A program made the translations under genes and the position numbers. From Heloderma charlesbogerti (Eukaryota > Chordata > Lepidosauria > Squamata > Helodermatidae), in contig JANEZZ010001900.1 in assembly GCA_026122225.1 (NCBI GenBank), forward strand, positions 434,001-498,000: 64,000 nucleotides of DNA, read 5' to 3'. Positions 47,901 through 58,650 of the stretch are shown here, piece after piece; position 1 is the stretch's first letter; the number at the start of each line of letters is the position of its first letter. Below the pieces are notes generated by a model, which saw only the letters and a list, made by a program, of their open reading frames with translations, ran no database searches and was not told where the DNA came from.

Positions 47901-48011
47901 CCTCAGCTGGCCTGTTAATCCCCCAACACCATACCTCCCCCTGCCCGTGACCACAGTTATGGTGGCACCTCCCCGACCCCCTGAGTTGCCCAATAGTCCT
48001 CCCAGGCACAT
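44994..48011 (-). pseudogene. L2 ORF2 (APE endonuclease plus reverse transcriptase), two in-frame stops
   Basis: A single reading frame covers about 1005 codons from ATG at 48011 to the stop at 44994, with internal stops only at 46749-46751 (TGA where CGA Arg is expected) and 45741-45743 (TAG where TGG Trp is expected). Endonuclease motifs: LLNARSAQNK, CITETWVGE with the catalytic Glu, LGDLNFHAEA, and WPDHFLLRF with the Asp-His pair. RT motifs: NYRPVANIPFLGKVLERVV, LDLSAAFDTIDHGI, HGVPQGSILSPMLFNIYM and HQYADDTHLYLSF. The C-terminal domain has ITPVLFQLHWLPVNFRARFK and RRAFSAVAPRLWNELPSEV. Both stops are explainable by single C-to-T or G-to-A changes, consistent with CpG or methylation decay. 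The protein would perform target-primed reverse transcription. Confidence 0.92.
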
Positions 48012-48303
48012 ATTAAAATGTTAGGGTATAAAATGCACAACAGTTTAAAAGAATATAAAAGATAAGAGATAAAAGAGAACAGCAGCTAAGAAGGAGCAGA
48101 TAAAGTCCATGTTTGCCCCTTTCCCCTTGTCTTTAAAGCTGCTGCCCTCTGCTGCTGCTATTTGCTGCTGGTATTGTGGCTGCTGGTGTCTCTGGAGAGG
48201 CAGGTGGGTAGGTCTTCAGATCCTACGCGACTCCAAGTGCGACGCTAAGTGCACACTTAGCGTTGCACTTGGCACGACGCCGAGGCGCATGCCGTGGCGC
48301 TGC

Positions 48304-48545
48304 CTCTGGCAGCCACACCTTAAGCACCTGTGGGCAGGGGCAGGGGCAGAAGCAGGCTCAGGCTCAGGATCCACCTGGTGCAGCTGCTGGCTGGTCCTCT
48401 TCCCCCAGGCTCCTTCCCGAGCAGCCTCTGGCAGCCCCGCCTTAAGTACCTGTGGGTGGGGGCAGAAGCAGGCTCAGGCTCAGGCTCAGGATCCACCTGG
48501 TGCAGCTGCTGGCTGGTCCTCCTTCCCCAGGCTCCTTCCCTATAG
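48304..48545 (-). repeat. Two 122-bp tandem units at the 5' end of the L2
   Basis: Unit 1 (48304-48425) and unit 2 (48426-48545) share CTCTGGCAGCC, CTTAAG(C/T)ACCTGTGGG, GCAGAAGCAGGCTCAGGCTC, GATCCACCTGGTGCAGCTGC and CAGGCTCCTTCCC. The units differ by small indels in the GGCTCA and GGGGCA micro-repeats. Because they lie upstream of the L2 ORF on the minus strand they may be promoter monomers, as in some other LINEs; that role is inference. Confidence 0.85.
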
Positions 48546-48549
48546 CTGT

Positions 48550-49060
48550 CTTTAAATGTTCACGCACCTTTAAATTATTAATCCCCCAGTTCTCTGATAC
48601 CTTCCGAATTTCAAATGCCAGAAGAATCTGCTCCCCTCATATGTTATCCCAAACCTCAGAACATCTGATAAAGTTTGCTCAAGAGTTTAGTTTTGCATCA
48701 TTTAGTTTTGCATACATTTTGCCTGTAAGAATATATATGTAAGTATAATATTTTGCATCCAAAGATAAAAGTCCAAAGACCTCCATCTATGTTTTCCCAT
48801 ATGTAATATTCAGAGAGTTCATTTTACACTGTGAACCCAACAAATTATGTAACTCCATTTCAATATGGGAAAGGAGAGTCTGGTTGTCAGCATAAAGCAA
48901 AAAAGAAGTGAAGTCTCCTTGCCTCAGAGCAAGTGGAAAAAACTCATTGCTTCCTAATGCCAAAATAATGCAATTAATACAAAATTGAATCAAAATACCA
49001 CAAGTATGGACCTCAATTTAACACCCTGTTTCCAGGATATGGAAGAACAAGGCAAGCAGT
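48550..49060 (-). mobile_element. Decayed LINE reverse-transcriptase remnant, family unclear
   Basis: The minus frame 48993-48787 reads FPLALRQGDFTSFLLYADNQ, then TLLSHIEMELHNLLG and MNSLNITYGKT. This resembles an RT palm with a mutated YADD box (YADN) followed by the NSL.INY.KTK segment. It is older and more mutated than the adjacent L2 and does not match it or BovB. Confidence 0.55.
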
Positions 49061-49539
49061 CCATTTTTATCTGTTCACTTGTTGGCACTTACATAATTCT
49101 AGTCCAACAGAAGTGTTCCCATTGATTTTAGTGGGACTTTTCCAATATAACTTGTCACTGAAACTCTTCCACAAAGTACTTGGGATATTTATTTAGCTTT
49201 GGAATCTACATTTGAGTCAGATACCCTGTATCATGCCTGCATACAGCTGAGAACCCACCCTCCTGTTACCAATTGCCACTGCTTAGGAAATCAGAAGAAG
49301 AGGAAGCACAGTCAGGTACTCCTCTATCATGCTTGGATTCACCTCCAGCTGAGAGCCCCCCTTCCTCCTGCTACCAACTGCCACTGCTGAGGCCATCAGA
49401 GGGCAGCAGCCTTTCCATTGTGTTTAGGTTCAACCCCGTGACCTGCTGAACTTTGCAACTAAGAATCAAGTGCCAGAATTTGCTTTTTTCCTCCTCCCTC
49501 CCAATCTCCTTTCCTTTTGTGCTGTGTTTCTGAGATTTT

Positions 49540-49632
49540 AAGCTTGTGGGCAGGTACTATCTTATTTCTGATCCTTGTAAACCACTGTGGGAGCCTTAGG
49601 GGGATAAACATGATTTAAATAAATAAATGCAT
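49540..49632 (+). mobile_element. LINE 3'-tail fragment
   Basis: CTTGTAAACCACTGTGGGAG, then CCTTAGGGGGATAAACATG and an AAATAAATAAAT tail is typical of an L2/CR1-like 3' end. Confidence 0.5.
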
Positions 49633-50374
49633 TGGCTAAAGGCCAAAGGCAAATTTATGTATGTATTTTGGGCTTCTTTCTGTCTGTATTATGTTCCATA
49701 GATGTATCTATTATTATTTAATATATCTATGAAGGAGTTAATCTTATCAATGTTTAAAAATTCCAGAGTGAAAAACTGCAGTGAAAAGCAAAGGAAGAAC
49801 CATAAAAGTATATATATAAATCTGCTCTAAATTTTAACCCAAGTTAAACAATTTGAAAAGCTTTTTTTCAAAGCATCATGAAGTAATGTTCCTGATTAAG
49901 GATGTATGTTTTGCATTTTCCCTACAATTAAATACTAATGAGCATGGCCTTTATGTGATATTTTAGTTCACTTATAGCTTTATAAATATTTCAGGCTTGG
50001 ATAATTGAGTAAATTGAACTTGATGAATTAGCAATGCAATCAGTGGGTGTTGTTTAAGAAAAGATATTGCATCAAAAAGGCAAATTATAATCCATGCTTT
50101 ATCATATCAGAATACATTTTAAACAAACGATTCGTTTAAAAAACTCATACATAGAGGAGGAAGGAAATAATGGAAAGTTTAGGAATTTATTTCATAAAAT
50201 ATACTGTACCAAACCTGTATTAGTTGTAATTTATAGCAAAGGTGGGAAACATAAAAATGTACACTGCACAGTCTTTCCACTTCAGTAAAATAATAAATAA
50301 ATATCAGTGAGATTTTATAAAAGACTGCATTTTTCAAAATATTCATTTATTTTAACTGCTAACATTAGCCTATG

Positions 50375-50434
50375 AGGAAAAAGTCAGCTATTGGGCAGTA
50401 CAGAAATGTAATTAATCAATCAATCAATCAATCT
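50375..50434 (+). mobile_element. L2 3'-tail fragment with (AATC)n
   Basis: GTCAGCTATTGGGCAGTACAG followed by AAATGTAATTAATCAATCAA is an L2 3' end with an AATC-repeat tail. Confidence 0.6.
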
Positions 50435-50984
50435 ATGAATTTATAAAATGGATACGCTGCTGGTGGTCATTTGTTTTGTTTTGGAATAAACACCAAAAAA
50501 TAGGCTTAATCTTTTATAATCTTTCTTTGACCCTTCTCTTCCTTATAGCATCTTGTGGTTAAGAAATGCGCACTTCAGTCACTTCAGAGGGTTAAGATGG
50601 GGTGGAAGTGCTCCTCTGCTGCCATGGAGGTCCCAGATTGTCCAAGGAAAACTGAGGCTATAGGAATACCACCAATAGTGTTTCTGTTAGCAGTAAGCCC
50701 CAAAACAGGGTATTTGGAAGGGGTGTCCTTGGATCCACTGGATTTAAAGCCCCTTCAATCTCTCAAGAGGCCAGAAGTGGGCCTGTTAATTACACCAGCC
50801 TAGAGCTGGCACAGTTAATTTCCCTTCCATCGAAACCAATTGGGGTGGATTTTTAAAAAAATGGTGGAAGACTAAAAGAAACACATATCATCACCACCTC
50901 CAGTATAAGCAGCAGATTGTCTGCCACTTTGCTTCCTATCACACCCCACTTAAGAGCGCTCTGTAAACTGTGAACCAAGAAGTT

Positions 50985-51175
50985 CCGAGTTCAAAACAGT
51001 CCTCTGCCATGAATGTATTTAGTGGTCTTAGGCAAGTCATTCTCTCATTCTCATCTCCTTACCCCATCTGCAATATGGGACTAATATTGACCGACCTGAC
51101 AAGGTTATTGTAATAATTATTGAGATAATGTATGTGAGGTAATTTGAATGCTTGAAATACGTTACCATGTGTTCT
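50985..51175 (+). mobile_element. MIR-like CORE-SINE relic
   Basis: GTCTTAGGCAAGTCATTCTC, CATCTGCAATATGGGACTAA, then CTGACAAGGTTATTGTAATA and GAGATAATGTATGTGAGGT follow the MIR consensus order (ttgggcaagtcac / tctgtaaaatggg / ggttgttgtgagg). Ancient and diverged. Confidence 0.7.
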
Positions 51176-52388
51176 GAGTCTACATGTATATCCTGGAAAC
51201 ATGCATACATCCAAGGAGCACATGTTGGAGCCTTTAACCTAGAATCATGGTTCACAATGGCAAAACTGGCATTTCAGAAGGGTAAACAGCATCAAGGCAA
51301 TAGGCTAGGGTAGTCCAATATGTGATTTATTACAGAAATTGTCAGAATAAGTATATGGGTTGTATTCATTATTTGGTGTACAAATAAAGTTCTTTATTTC
51401 CAGTCCACAGACAATATACTTGTATTTGGAATTTTCCAAATACGAAAAAAGTGATGTAAAGACACTAAAGGGATCTGGTTTTCCTACCATGAGTACTGTA
51501 TGCAAAAAAATTCAAGGTGTGTGCGTGGGGGGGTTCATGTGCATCTTTGGGTCTAGGTTCCCTTAATGGAAACTAATGCATAAGGTGCATTGTCTTTCCA
51601 GTGCTTTCCTCTTTAGGGCTCTGATTAGCCAATCAATAGGTGAGGGTTTGGGGGGCTGAAATCAACCCTTAGAACTGTGAGGGTTGATTGCATTAGGAAC
51701 CAAATGGGGTGTTTACATATTCTGGAGGGACCCATGACTGGGTGGGAACCACTCCTTAACCATACTGTTAGGGAAAGCATATGCATAGTTGTAATCCATT
51801 TTACCCTATGTGACCAGTTCTGTACTAGCTCAGTTTCAGGCAAAATGGAAACTTTTTGAATCAAGGTGCTGGGGAAGCATTCAAAATGGCAGGGAAAATC
51901 ATCCTTTCTTGGCAGCAAAATGCTAGAGAAATGCAAAGTATAGGGCCATAGTCTGTAACTATCAAATCTGCTGAGGTATGGCAAAAATATGCCAAAGGCA
52001 ATACAGAAAGGCTATTCCTGTAGAATCTAGACTGGCAGCAGCCATTCCTTGTCTTGTTCAAGAGTTGCAGGCAATCCAACATATCAGTAATTAGATACAA
52101 TATTGAGAACTTCCCTTTGGTCAGGTGCATGTATCTTGAGTGGTAGAGTCTTACTGGATCCTGCTTTCTAATTAATTACAGGGCTTATCCATGTGATCAG
52201 TCCAAAAAGCATGGCCCTACCACATCTTAGCGTGTGTGGGTGCATTCCCTTATTTTGTAGTCCTTTTTCATCTCAAATACAGTGTGATGGATGGCTAGTC
52301 CTAATGTCTTTCAAAATATTTAATGGTCTAAAATTTACATTATTAAAAAGTTTTACATTTAAAGATTGATGCAATTTCTCTATTGCAG

Positions 52389-52503
52389 TGCAAACTAGAA
52401 TATCAAGCCTGTGTCTCAGGAAAACAGATCTCAGTGAAGTGTGAAGGACGTTGTCCTTGCCCTTCAGATAAATCCACAAGTGCAGGCAGAAATGATAAGA
52501 GAG
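52389..52503 (+). CDS. SPOCK3: SPOCK3 (testican-3) coding exon, Kazal module second half and linker
   Basis: The exon has 115 bases with acceptor TTTCTCTATTGCAG before it and donor GTAAGTA from 52504. It starts at a codon border (Cys, phase 0) and ends with one base G, so the next intron is phase 1 and the next residue is Ala, Gly, Val, Asp or Glu (Ala-Cys in other vertebrates as I recall). It encodes CKLEYQACVSGKQISVKCEG, then RCPCPSDKSTSAGRNDKR. The first part completes the Kazal/follistatin-like module; the Ser/Thr-rich tail is the linker to the EC calcium-binding domain. No frameshift or stop is seen. At least 11.5 kb of the following intron lies in the window without another recognisable exon. 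Confidence 0.95.
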
Positions 52504-53544
52504 GTAAGTACTGACACTTACATTACATCTGTCAGTGGTGCATTCTTCAATGAATTATACTTGTATACCCAGAAAATTGTTGTGACTAATAACCAGTGGT
52601 TATTTGTACATAATAATGAAAACTCTTTATTTTCAAAGTAGTTTAGAAATAGAGTTTTGGTGGTGCATTGTTGTTGAATGGTTTTGCATACATTTTTTAA
52701 ACATCTTGTTAAATTTTGTTCATTTAATTTATGTTTATTTTTACAATGCTGACAAAAATATATAAAAGTCTACAACCAAATAATAAGACCAAGTATTATC
52801 AACAATTTAAACACTAAAGAGTATAATCAGATTCACCAACAAAACCAGCAAATATCACAAGGTTCCCGATAACACAAAAGGCTGCACATTCTCTTGATTC
52901 TTGTTACTGTAATACATTAAACATTTTGTTAAATTTGATGTAATACTTGATGCGTTGTAAATACCCAGATATAAACATTCCAAGGGTTTTAAGATGAAGA
53001 GCCAAATGGTATTTGATGTAGGCGATTCATGGTTTGGTGTGGATTTTGTTTTACTAATTAGGCCTGCTTTGAAGGTGGTGGAAATGGTGCTCAGGGAGCG
53101 AGTGTTTAGCCCTTCTCTCCCATACTGTTTCCTTGATGAGAAAAAAGGGGAGAAAAAAGACAGTACCTGTACTAGGAATGGGTGAGCACCTGTTTGTCTC
53201 AATAACATTGGTATTTTGCAAGCATTTCTTGTGAGTACTTGCAAAATGTTGAGGCTTTTCGCAAGCATTTGCAAGGACCCTCCTCCCAGGTCCGGACTCA
53301 AAATGGGTTGCAAGTATTTGAGCAGCAGGGTCGCATTTTTGAGCACTCCCCTTATGAATACTTGTTTCATCCCTGATCTGCACCTTTGTCTTTCTTCCCT
53401 GTGTAAATAACAGCAGCTTTGTGGACTACTAATCAGTAAGACAAAACCTGCAGGAGATCCTAATTATGGATCTCTTGCATCACATCAGGCTTGGTCCTAA
53501 GAAACAAAGGTGGAGCTGGGTAGGGTGTAAGCATAAATCCCCAG

Positions 53545-53642
53545 AGAGCTTGTGAACCGTCCAGAGAGCTTTGGCTATTGGGCCATATAGAAATGAAATG
53601 AAAAATAAATGAATGAATGAATAAATAAATAAATAAATAAGG
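53545..53642 (+). mobile_element. L2 3'-tail fragment
   Basis: GTGAACCGTCCAGAGAGCTT, then TGGCTATTGGGCCATATAG and a GAATGAATAAATAAATA tail is the L2 3' terminus, matching in reverse the end of the L2 at 44795-44830. Confidence 0.8.
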
Positions 53643-55248
53643 CACTTCCTTCCACATGTGGTGTGAATGTGAAATTGCACAGGTTTAACATATTATACCT
53701 GATCAGCCATACCACAGGCACTCTCTTTTAGATTCAGCCTACATTTTGCTGCATTTTGATACTCAAGTCATGAGCCATCTTTCTTTCTTTGTTACTGTTG
53801 GCCATCTCATCATTGCTCCAAACTTGATTTATTTATGTGTATGACACCAATTATAGGTTCTACTTATTTTATCTAATTAACATCCACGTTTGTGCTATGT
53901 TATGTTTGTTTTTTAGAAAAAAGTGAAAATTATTTCTTTATAAATTAAAAAGTGGACTAATGTGTAATAGTTACTTAAGTTATTTTGGTGGGGCAGTGTG
54001 GCTCTTGATAATTTTTCTGTAGCCCTGTTACATGACCCAGTCTCCCAATCCTGCAAACGTTTGATAATTGTGAGTGCCAAGTATAGTATGTGTGTTTGCT
54101 GGCTTGTGCTACAAATTATTAGTCATAGTAGTACATTTTTTTTTAGGAGCTGTGAATTTTCACCAAAGAAGCAAGCAGTATTTCTGAAATATAAGGTGTC
54201 TATATAGAGAGAGCATTGGAAGAAAACATACTATGGGAATGCTGTCTTTTTCAGCTATACTTCAATTACTTTGGAAGCTTAAGGCCTCTTAGGTGAGACC
54301 AAGTAACCTGAATGCATCCAGGTTGGTGCAGTTTTTGTAGGCCTGCTGGATATGCTCATGGCAGTCTATGGCTATTAAAAGTCTCAATTAATTACATCTT
54401 CTAAGCATTCTTCAGAAGTAGCCCCACATAAAATGCATGGTAGCCACTGATCTTGGAAACTTTACAAAGGAATGGATAATGATTTCCAGTCCCTTCTTTC
54501 CAGAAATAAGTGGAAAGAAAATGCTTCCACTTACTCTGAGATAACAATTCTCAGTTGTCACCTGTGAATTTAAGGACAATGCTGGAGTGGCCTGAAATTC
54601 TATACTTGTTCTATTAAAGATGAACATAAGCACAACCTGCTTTTCATCTGATCTGCACAATTAAGGTGTCCTGTGAATATCACTAGGAGGAGCAAGCATT
54701 TTGTGTAATTTGTGGAGACATTAATCTTGAGTCCTGGCTCTAGGGCTTATCCGAAATGTCAGACCCCCTGAATTTCACCAGGATTGGAGGAGATGATGTT
54801 TGGGTGATGGGGGTGAAAGTCTGGGGAGAGAGAAGTACTTACACTTTCAGTAATGAGGTGGGGTCCAAAGGGTTCTTAATTTTTTTCTTTAAATGCTGTT
54901 GCAGCTCAGGTGAACATGTGGCAGCACACAGCTCCTGGGTGCTTTGGAATGGGACCACAAATACCCCTAGCAAGATGCTATGTAATGATATTGAATTGTT
55001 ACCAGAGTATTGTACGGAAAAAAGGTGGCTGACCTGTCTTCACCTAGGTACACAGATGCAAAAGCACAAATTTAGCATTTATTAATATATATTATTAAAA
55101 AGTTGCATATGACGTGTGTATATGTGCAGATGGGAACAATTGTGAATGGAGATGGGGAATAGGGCTGTTCTGAACATCTGATCAAGCTGAATTTCTCCAC
55201 TTTCATCATAAGAAGGTCATAAGAAGGGCAAAACAATGTGGAGCCACA

Positions 55249-55490
55249 GAGCCAGTGTGGTGTAGTGGCAAGAGTGTTGGACTAGGAGCTGGGAGATCCG
55301 GGTTCTAGTCCCCACTCGGCCATGGAAGCTCACTGGGTGACTTTGGGCTAGTCACAGACTCTCAGCCCAACCCACCTCACAGGGTTGTTGTTGTGAGGAT
55401 AAAATGGAGAGGAGGAGGATAATGTAAGCCACCTTCGGTTCCTTGCAAGAGGAAAAAAGGCAGGGTATAAATGCAATCAATCAATCAAAA
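55249..55490 (+). mobile_element. tRNA-derived SINE (Sauria-SINE type), second copy
   Basis: GAGCCAGTGTGGTGTAGTGG opens the tRNA-like head. The B box GGTTCTAGTCC is at 55301-55311. The body matches the copy at 40755-41002 (ACTTTGGGCTAGTCACAG, CACAGGGTTGTTGTTGTGAG), with a GGCAGGGTATAAATG end and an AATCAATCAATC tail instead of AATA. Confidence 0.85.
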
Positions 55491-56685
55491 CTTCTGAAGA
55501 TCAGGAGAGGGAGGTGGACATTTGATTGGTTGCAGAGAAAGTTCAGGGAAGGGGAATGATTACAATTTGATAAGGTCGCTGGGTTGTTGGATGGTCTTTC
55601 CATCCCCCCCTTGGGTATTTTTTAACTTTAAACAGAGATAATTACTGTGCTCAGCATCTGGCTGCTGCTCACTTTAAAAATGTGTTAAGAATGGCACTGG
55701 GAACAATGCTGCACGATGACTTAGCATTGATCCCAGTGACACTATATGAGAATGACACAAAATTAGAACAGTGGTGTGTACACATGGCAGCACCCTATAT
55801 GGTAGGGACTTATAACCATCACCTTCAGCTTGTTCAGATTCATTTCATTCTATTAAACCTCATCCATTTGGCTACAGCTTCCAGGCTTTGGTTTAGGACA
55901 GACACTGAATGCCCCAATTGGTTGAAAATAGCCATTTCCCTCTATGGCTGGTTGTTACCATTGTTATCTAATATAAGCACAGTAAGATAGCAGTGAGCTG
56001 CTTCATATGGAGTAAGGGAGCAATTAAATATATGTGTGCAATTCAATAGAAGTCATTGTTTTCTAGATTGACTTAGGAAAACATAACCCCTAAATGAAGA
56101 ATAAACCTTGCAGTCTACCACCATACATGTAAAATAGAAAGCTAATGTTCAAGAAATGCTGGATTTTCTGTTGAGCTGGTGCAATATTTGTTGTTGTTTT
56201 CACAGTATTTTCTGAGCAATATTGTAAACCATTATAACTATTAAAGACATGCTTACTGATATGTTTGTGGAGTTTGGTAAATACTTTTTATAAACTGCCT
56301 TTTCTAGCTTTACTTTTTAGAATACCTGAGAGAAAGTAAAGAAACATGTGAAAGATCATACAGACCTTGTCTCTGTATGCCTGGTGACTGTTCACCTTTG
56401 TTCAATAAATGTGACAGCTCTAATTATGGTAGAATTACTTCTAAAAATGTGTCCAACCTATTCCACAGCCTTATGCTACATTAACCTTTACAATTAACTG
56501 CAGTCTACTTGTCATTTTTAAAAGAAATGTTACATGTGAATAGCTGATAATTTGCTGAGTAAGAAAAGAATAAAGAAAGCTTAACTTGTCATGAGCTGCA
56601 TTTTCCCCATTTATTTTTCTCACAAATAGTGTGTCAGGCCAGGTGTTTGGTTACATGGACTCATAAACAATTTAATGTTCCCTGT

Positions 56686-57017
56686 TTGATGTGGGCAACC
56701 TTTTTCTGTTGAGGGCCACGTTCCCTTGTGGGTAATCTCGGAGGCTGCCTGTCAGCGGTGAGTGGGGCCAAGCCACCAATGGGCAGGGCCAGAGCCAGAA
56801 CTGGGTGGCTCACCCCTTTTCTCTTTCTGCCACCCCCCCCCCTCTCTCTCTCTGTCTTCCATTCTATGCAGCTGTCTGCCAGGGAAGGGGACAGATTGCT
56901 CCTGGCAGAGGTCTGAACTGATCTCATGCCAAAGGCTTTTGAAATTTGGCTGAGGGTTGCATCACATTATTCTGAGGGTCACAAGCAGCCCTAGGGCCAC
57001 ACGTTTCACACCCCTAT
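56686..57017. mobile_element. Probable old hAT-type element
   Basis: The left part GATGTGGGCAACCTTTTTCTG with GAGGGCCACGTTCCC and the reverse complement of the right part, AGGGGTGTGAAACGTGTGGC with CCTAGGG, both resemble the common hAT end (AGGGGTG..AAC..GGCC). The target duplication is not preserved and no transposase frame is present, so the call is tentative. Confidence 0.4.
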
Positions 57018-57170
57018 TCTAATAATTTGCTAACGGGGTGTGTGATACTGAGATAGCTGAAGTTATTCTTAACAAGAATCCTTGCTGCAAACTTAACTGC
57101 AGGATTCCTATCATAGATGCAAAAACAATTGAAGGCAATAAATAGTTGAAGTCTGTTTGTGTGTATGCCA

Positions 57171-57314
57171 CCTTCCCACCAAGAGCAGTCCACAAGGCAT
57201 GTTGGTTTTATATCAGAACTAATCTAGAACTAACAGCAGTAACCTTCCCACCAAGACCAGTCCACAAGGCATATTGGTTTTATAAGAAAACTAATCTAGA
57301 ACTAGCATCAGTAA
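57171..57314. repeat. 72-bp direct tandem duplication (two units)
   Basis: Unit 1 (57171-57242) and unit 2 (57243-57314) both start CCTTCCCACCAAGA(G/C)CAG and share TCCACAAGGCAT(G/A)TTGG and CTAATCTAGAACTA(A/G)CA. They are the same length and differ at only a few positions, so the duplication is fairly recent. Confidence 0.9.
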
Positions 57315-57864
57315 CTTAGATAGAAGACTGTGCTGAAATTCTCAAAAACCTGCCAGAAGAGATAAGTACATTCTAATCTCCTAAAAATAGCAACAGAGCT
57401 GTTCAGCGATTATGAATGAAAAGTAAATTCTCACTTTATCTACCACAGGCATACAAATCCATAAAACTCAACACTAATGAAATGCAAATTTACTTTCTAT
57501 TGATAGCTCATTTGGATTCTAGAGTATTATTTCTGTACAAGTTGGGTTTTGGAATTTTGATTTATAAAGCCCAAATCTTGGGATCTAAATCTCTATCTAT
57601 CTCAAAGTTGGAATGTTGTTCTTGAAAAATCTACATAGAACCTTGAAGATTCCAACAATGAGAAAGGAATAAAAGATGGGGAAAGATATGGGGAAATTTG
57701 CCATATATGTTTAAGATGATTTGACCAGGATCCTAAGATTGATATTAAGGAGGGTTAAAAGTATTGGTTAATAAATTACTTAGTGCTAGTTAATACTTTG
57801 GGAGGCAAATACTCTTCCTGCATACATACAATGTAATGTGTTCCATATGTGTACACATCATGTT

Positions 57865-58310
57865 TTTATTTATTTAATTAGTTTCTATCCCACCTTTCTG
57901 CCAAAGAATGGCACTCAAGGCAGCTAACTATAAACTTTGAATTAAAACAAAATTAGCATAAAGACAAATACATTAAAAACACAATTAAAAACAACAATCA
58001 AAGAAATAAGCAGCACCAGCCAATTTAAAAACCCCTTCAGCAGCAGACCAGCTTATATGTTGAAGGCCTGCCAGAGTAAAAACATTTTGGCCTTCTGCAG
58101 AAGGACAACAGAGAGGGAGTCAACCTAGCTTTCCTCAGCAGGGGCGCCAGAGCCTGGGAGTGGCCACTGAGAAGACCCTCTCTCACATGCCCACAAAACT
58201 CACCTCCAATGATGGTGGTACCGAGAGAAGGGTTTCCCTAAAGACCTTAATACCCGTGCAGGTTTGTATGGGAGAAAGCAGTCTTTCAGGTAGTCTTGTC
58301 CCAAGAAGGA
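57865..58310 (-). mobile_element. L2-type LINE 3' fragment
   Basis: TTTATTTATTTAATTAGTTT, then CTATCCCACCTTTCTGCC and an AAAACA-rich 3' UTR lead to GAGTGGCCACTGAGAAGACC and CCTCTCTCACATGCCCAC, the reverse of the L2 C-terminal coding region. Same subgroup as 22022-22310; broken and non-coding. Confidence 0.7.
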
Positions 58311-58650
58311 TGGTCCATCCCTCAACTGTTTGTTTGTTTTTTAAACAGAAGAATCATCATGGCGGCAGGTTGTACACAATCCTCTGCCCCACATGGTGGG
58401 GGCTAAAATGGGGTTATGGGACAGAGCTCCTTTAAAGACCTCTGTGCATTTAGCACTGAGGCCTTCAAGGGGGATTGTACGCTTACTTACAAGTTTACCA
58501 CTTCAGATTAGGGCTATATGGATTTTGTTAAATCCATTCTGTCTGTGTTGGGCAGATTGTCACACATCTTTTGTTCCGTCCACTTATTGATGGAATTGGA
58601 ATTTTTTAGGGATGTAGAAGAATTTTGTTCCACTTGCACTAATATGCATC

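Larger units (their letters stand above)
44771..48545 (-). mobile_element. Nearly full-length L2 LINE (about 3.8 kb)
   Basis: On the minus strand it runs from tandem 5' units (48304-48545), through an A-rich leader, to a long ORF with endonuclease and RT (48011-44994), a 3' UTR with TTCTATACCACCCAATAGCC (reverse) and a TTAT-repeat tail at 44771-44793. It is the least damaged LINE in the window, with only two stop codons in the whole ORF, indicating a recent insertion. It abuts BovB sequence at its 3' end; BovB does not resume on the 5' side. Confidence 0.9.

Noticed and set aside
46749..48011. A 420-codon frame that could be taken for a host gene
   Set aside because: It contains APE endonuclease motifs (ITETW, GDLNFH, WPDH) and continues into an L2 RT in the same frame; it is the LINE ORF.
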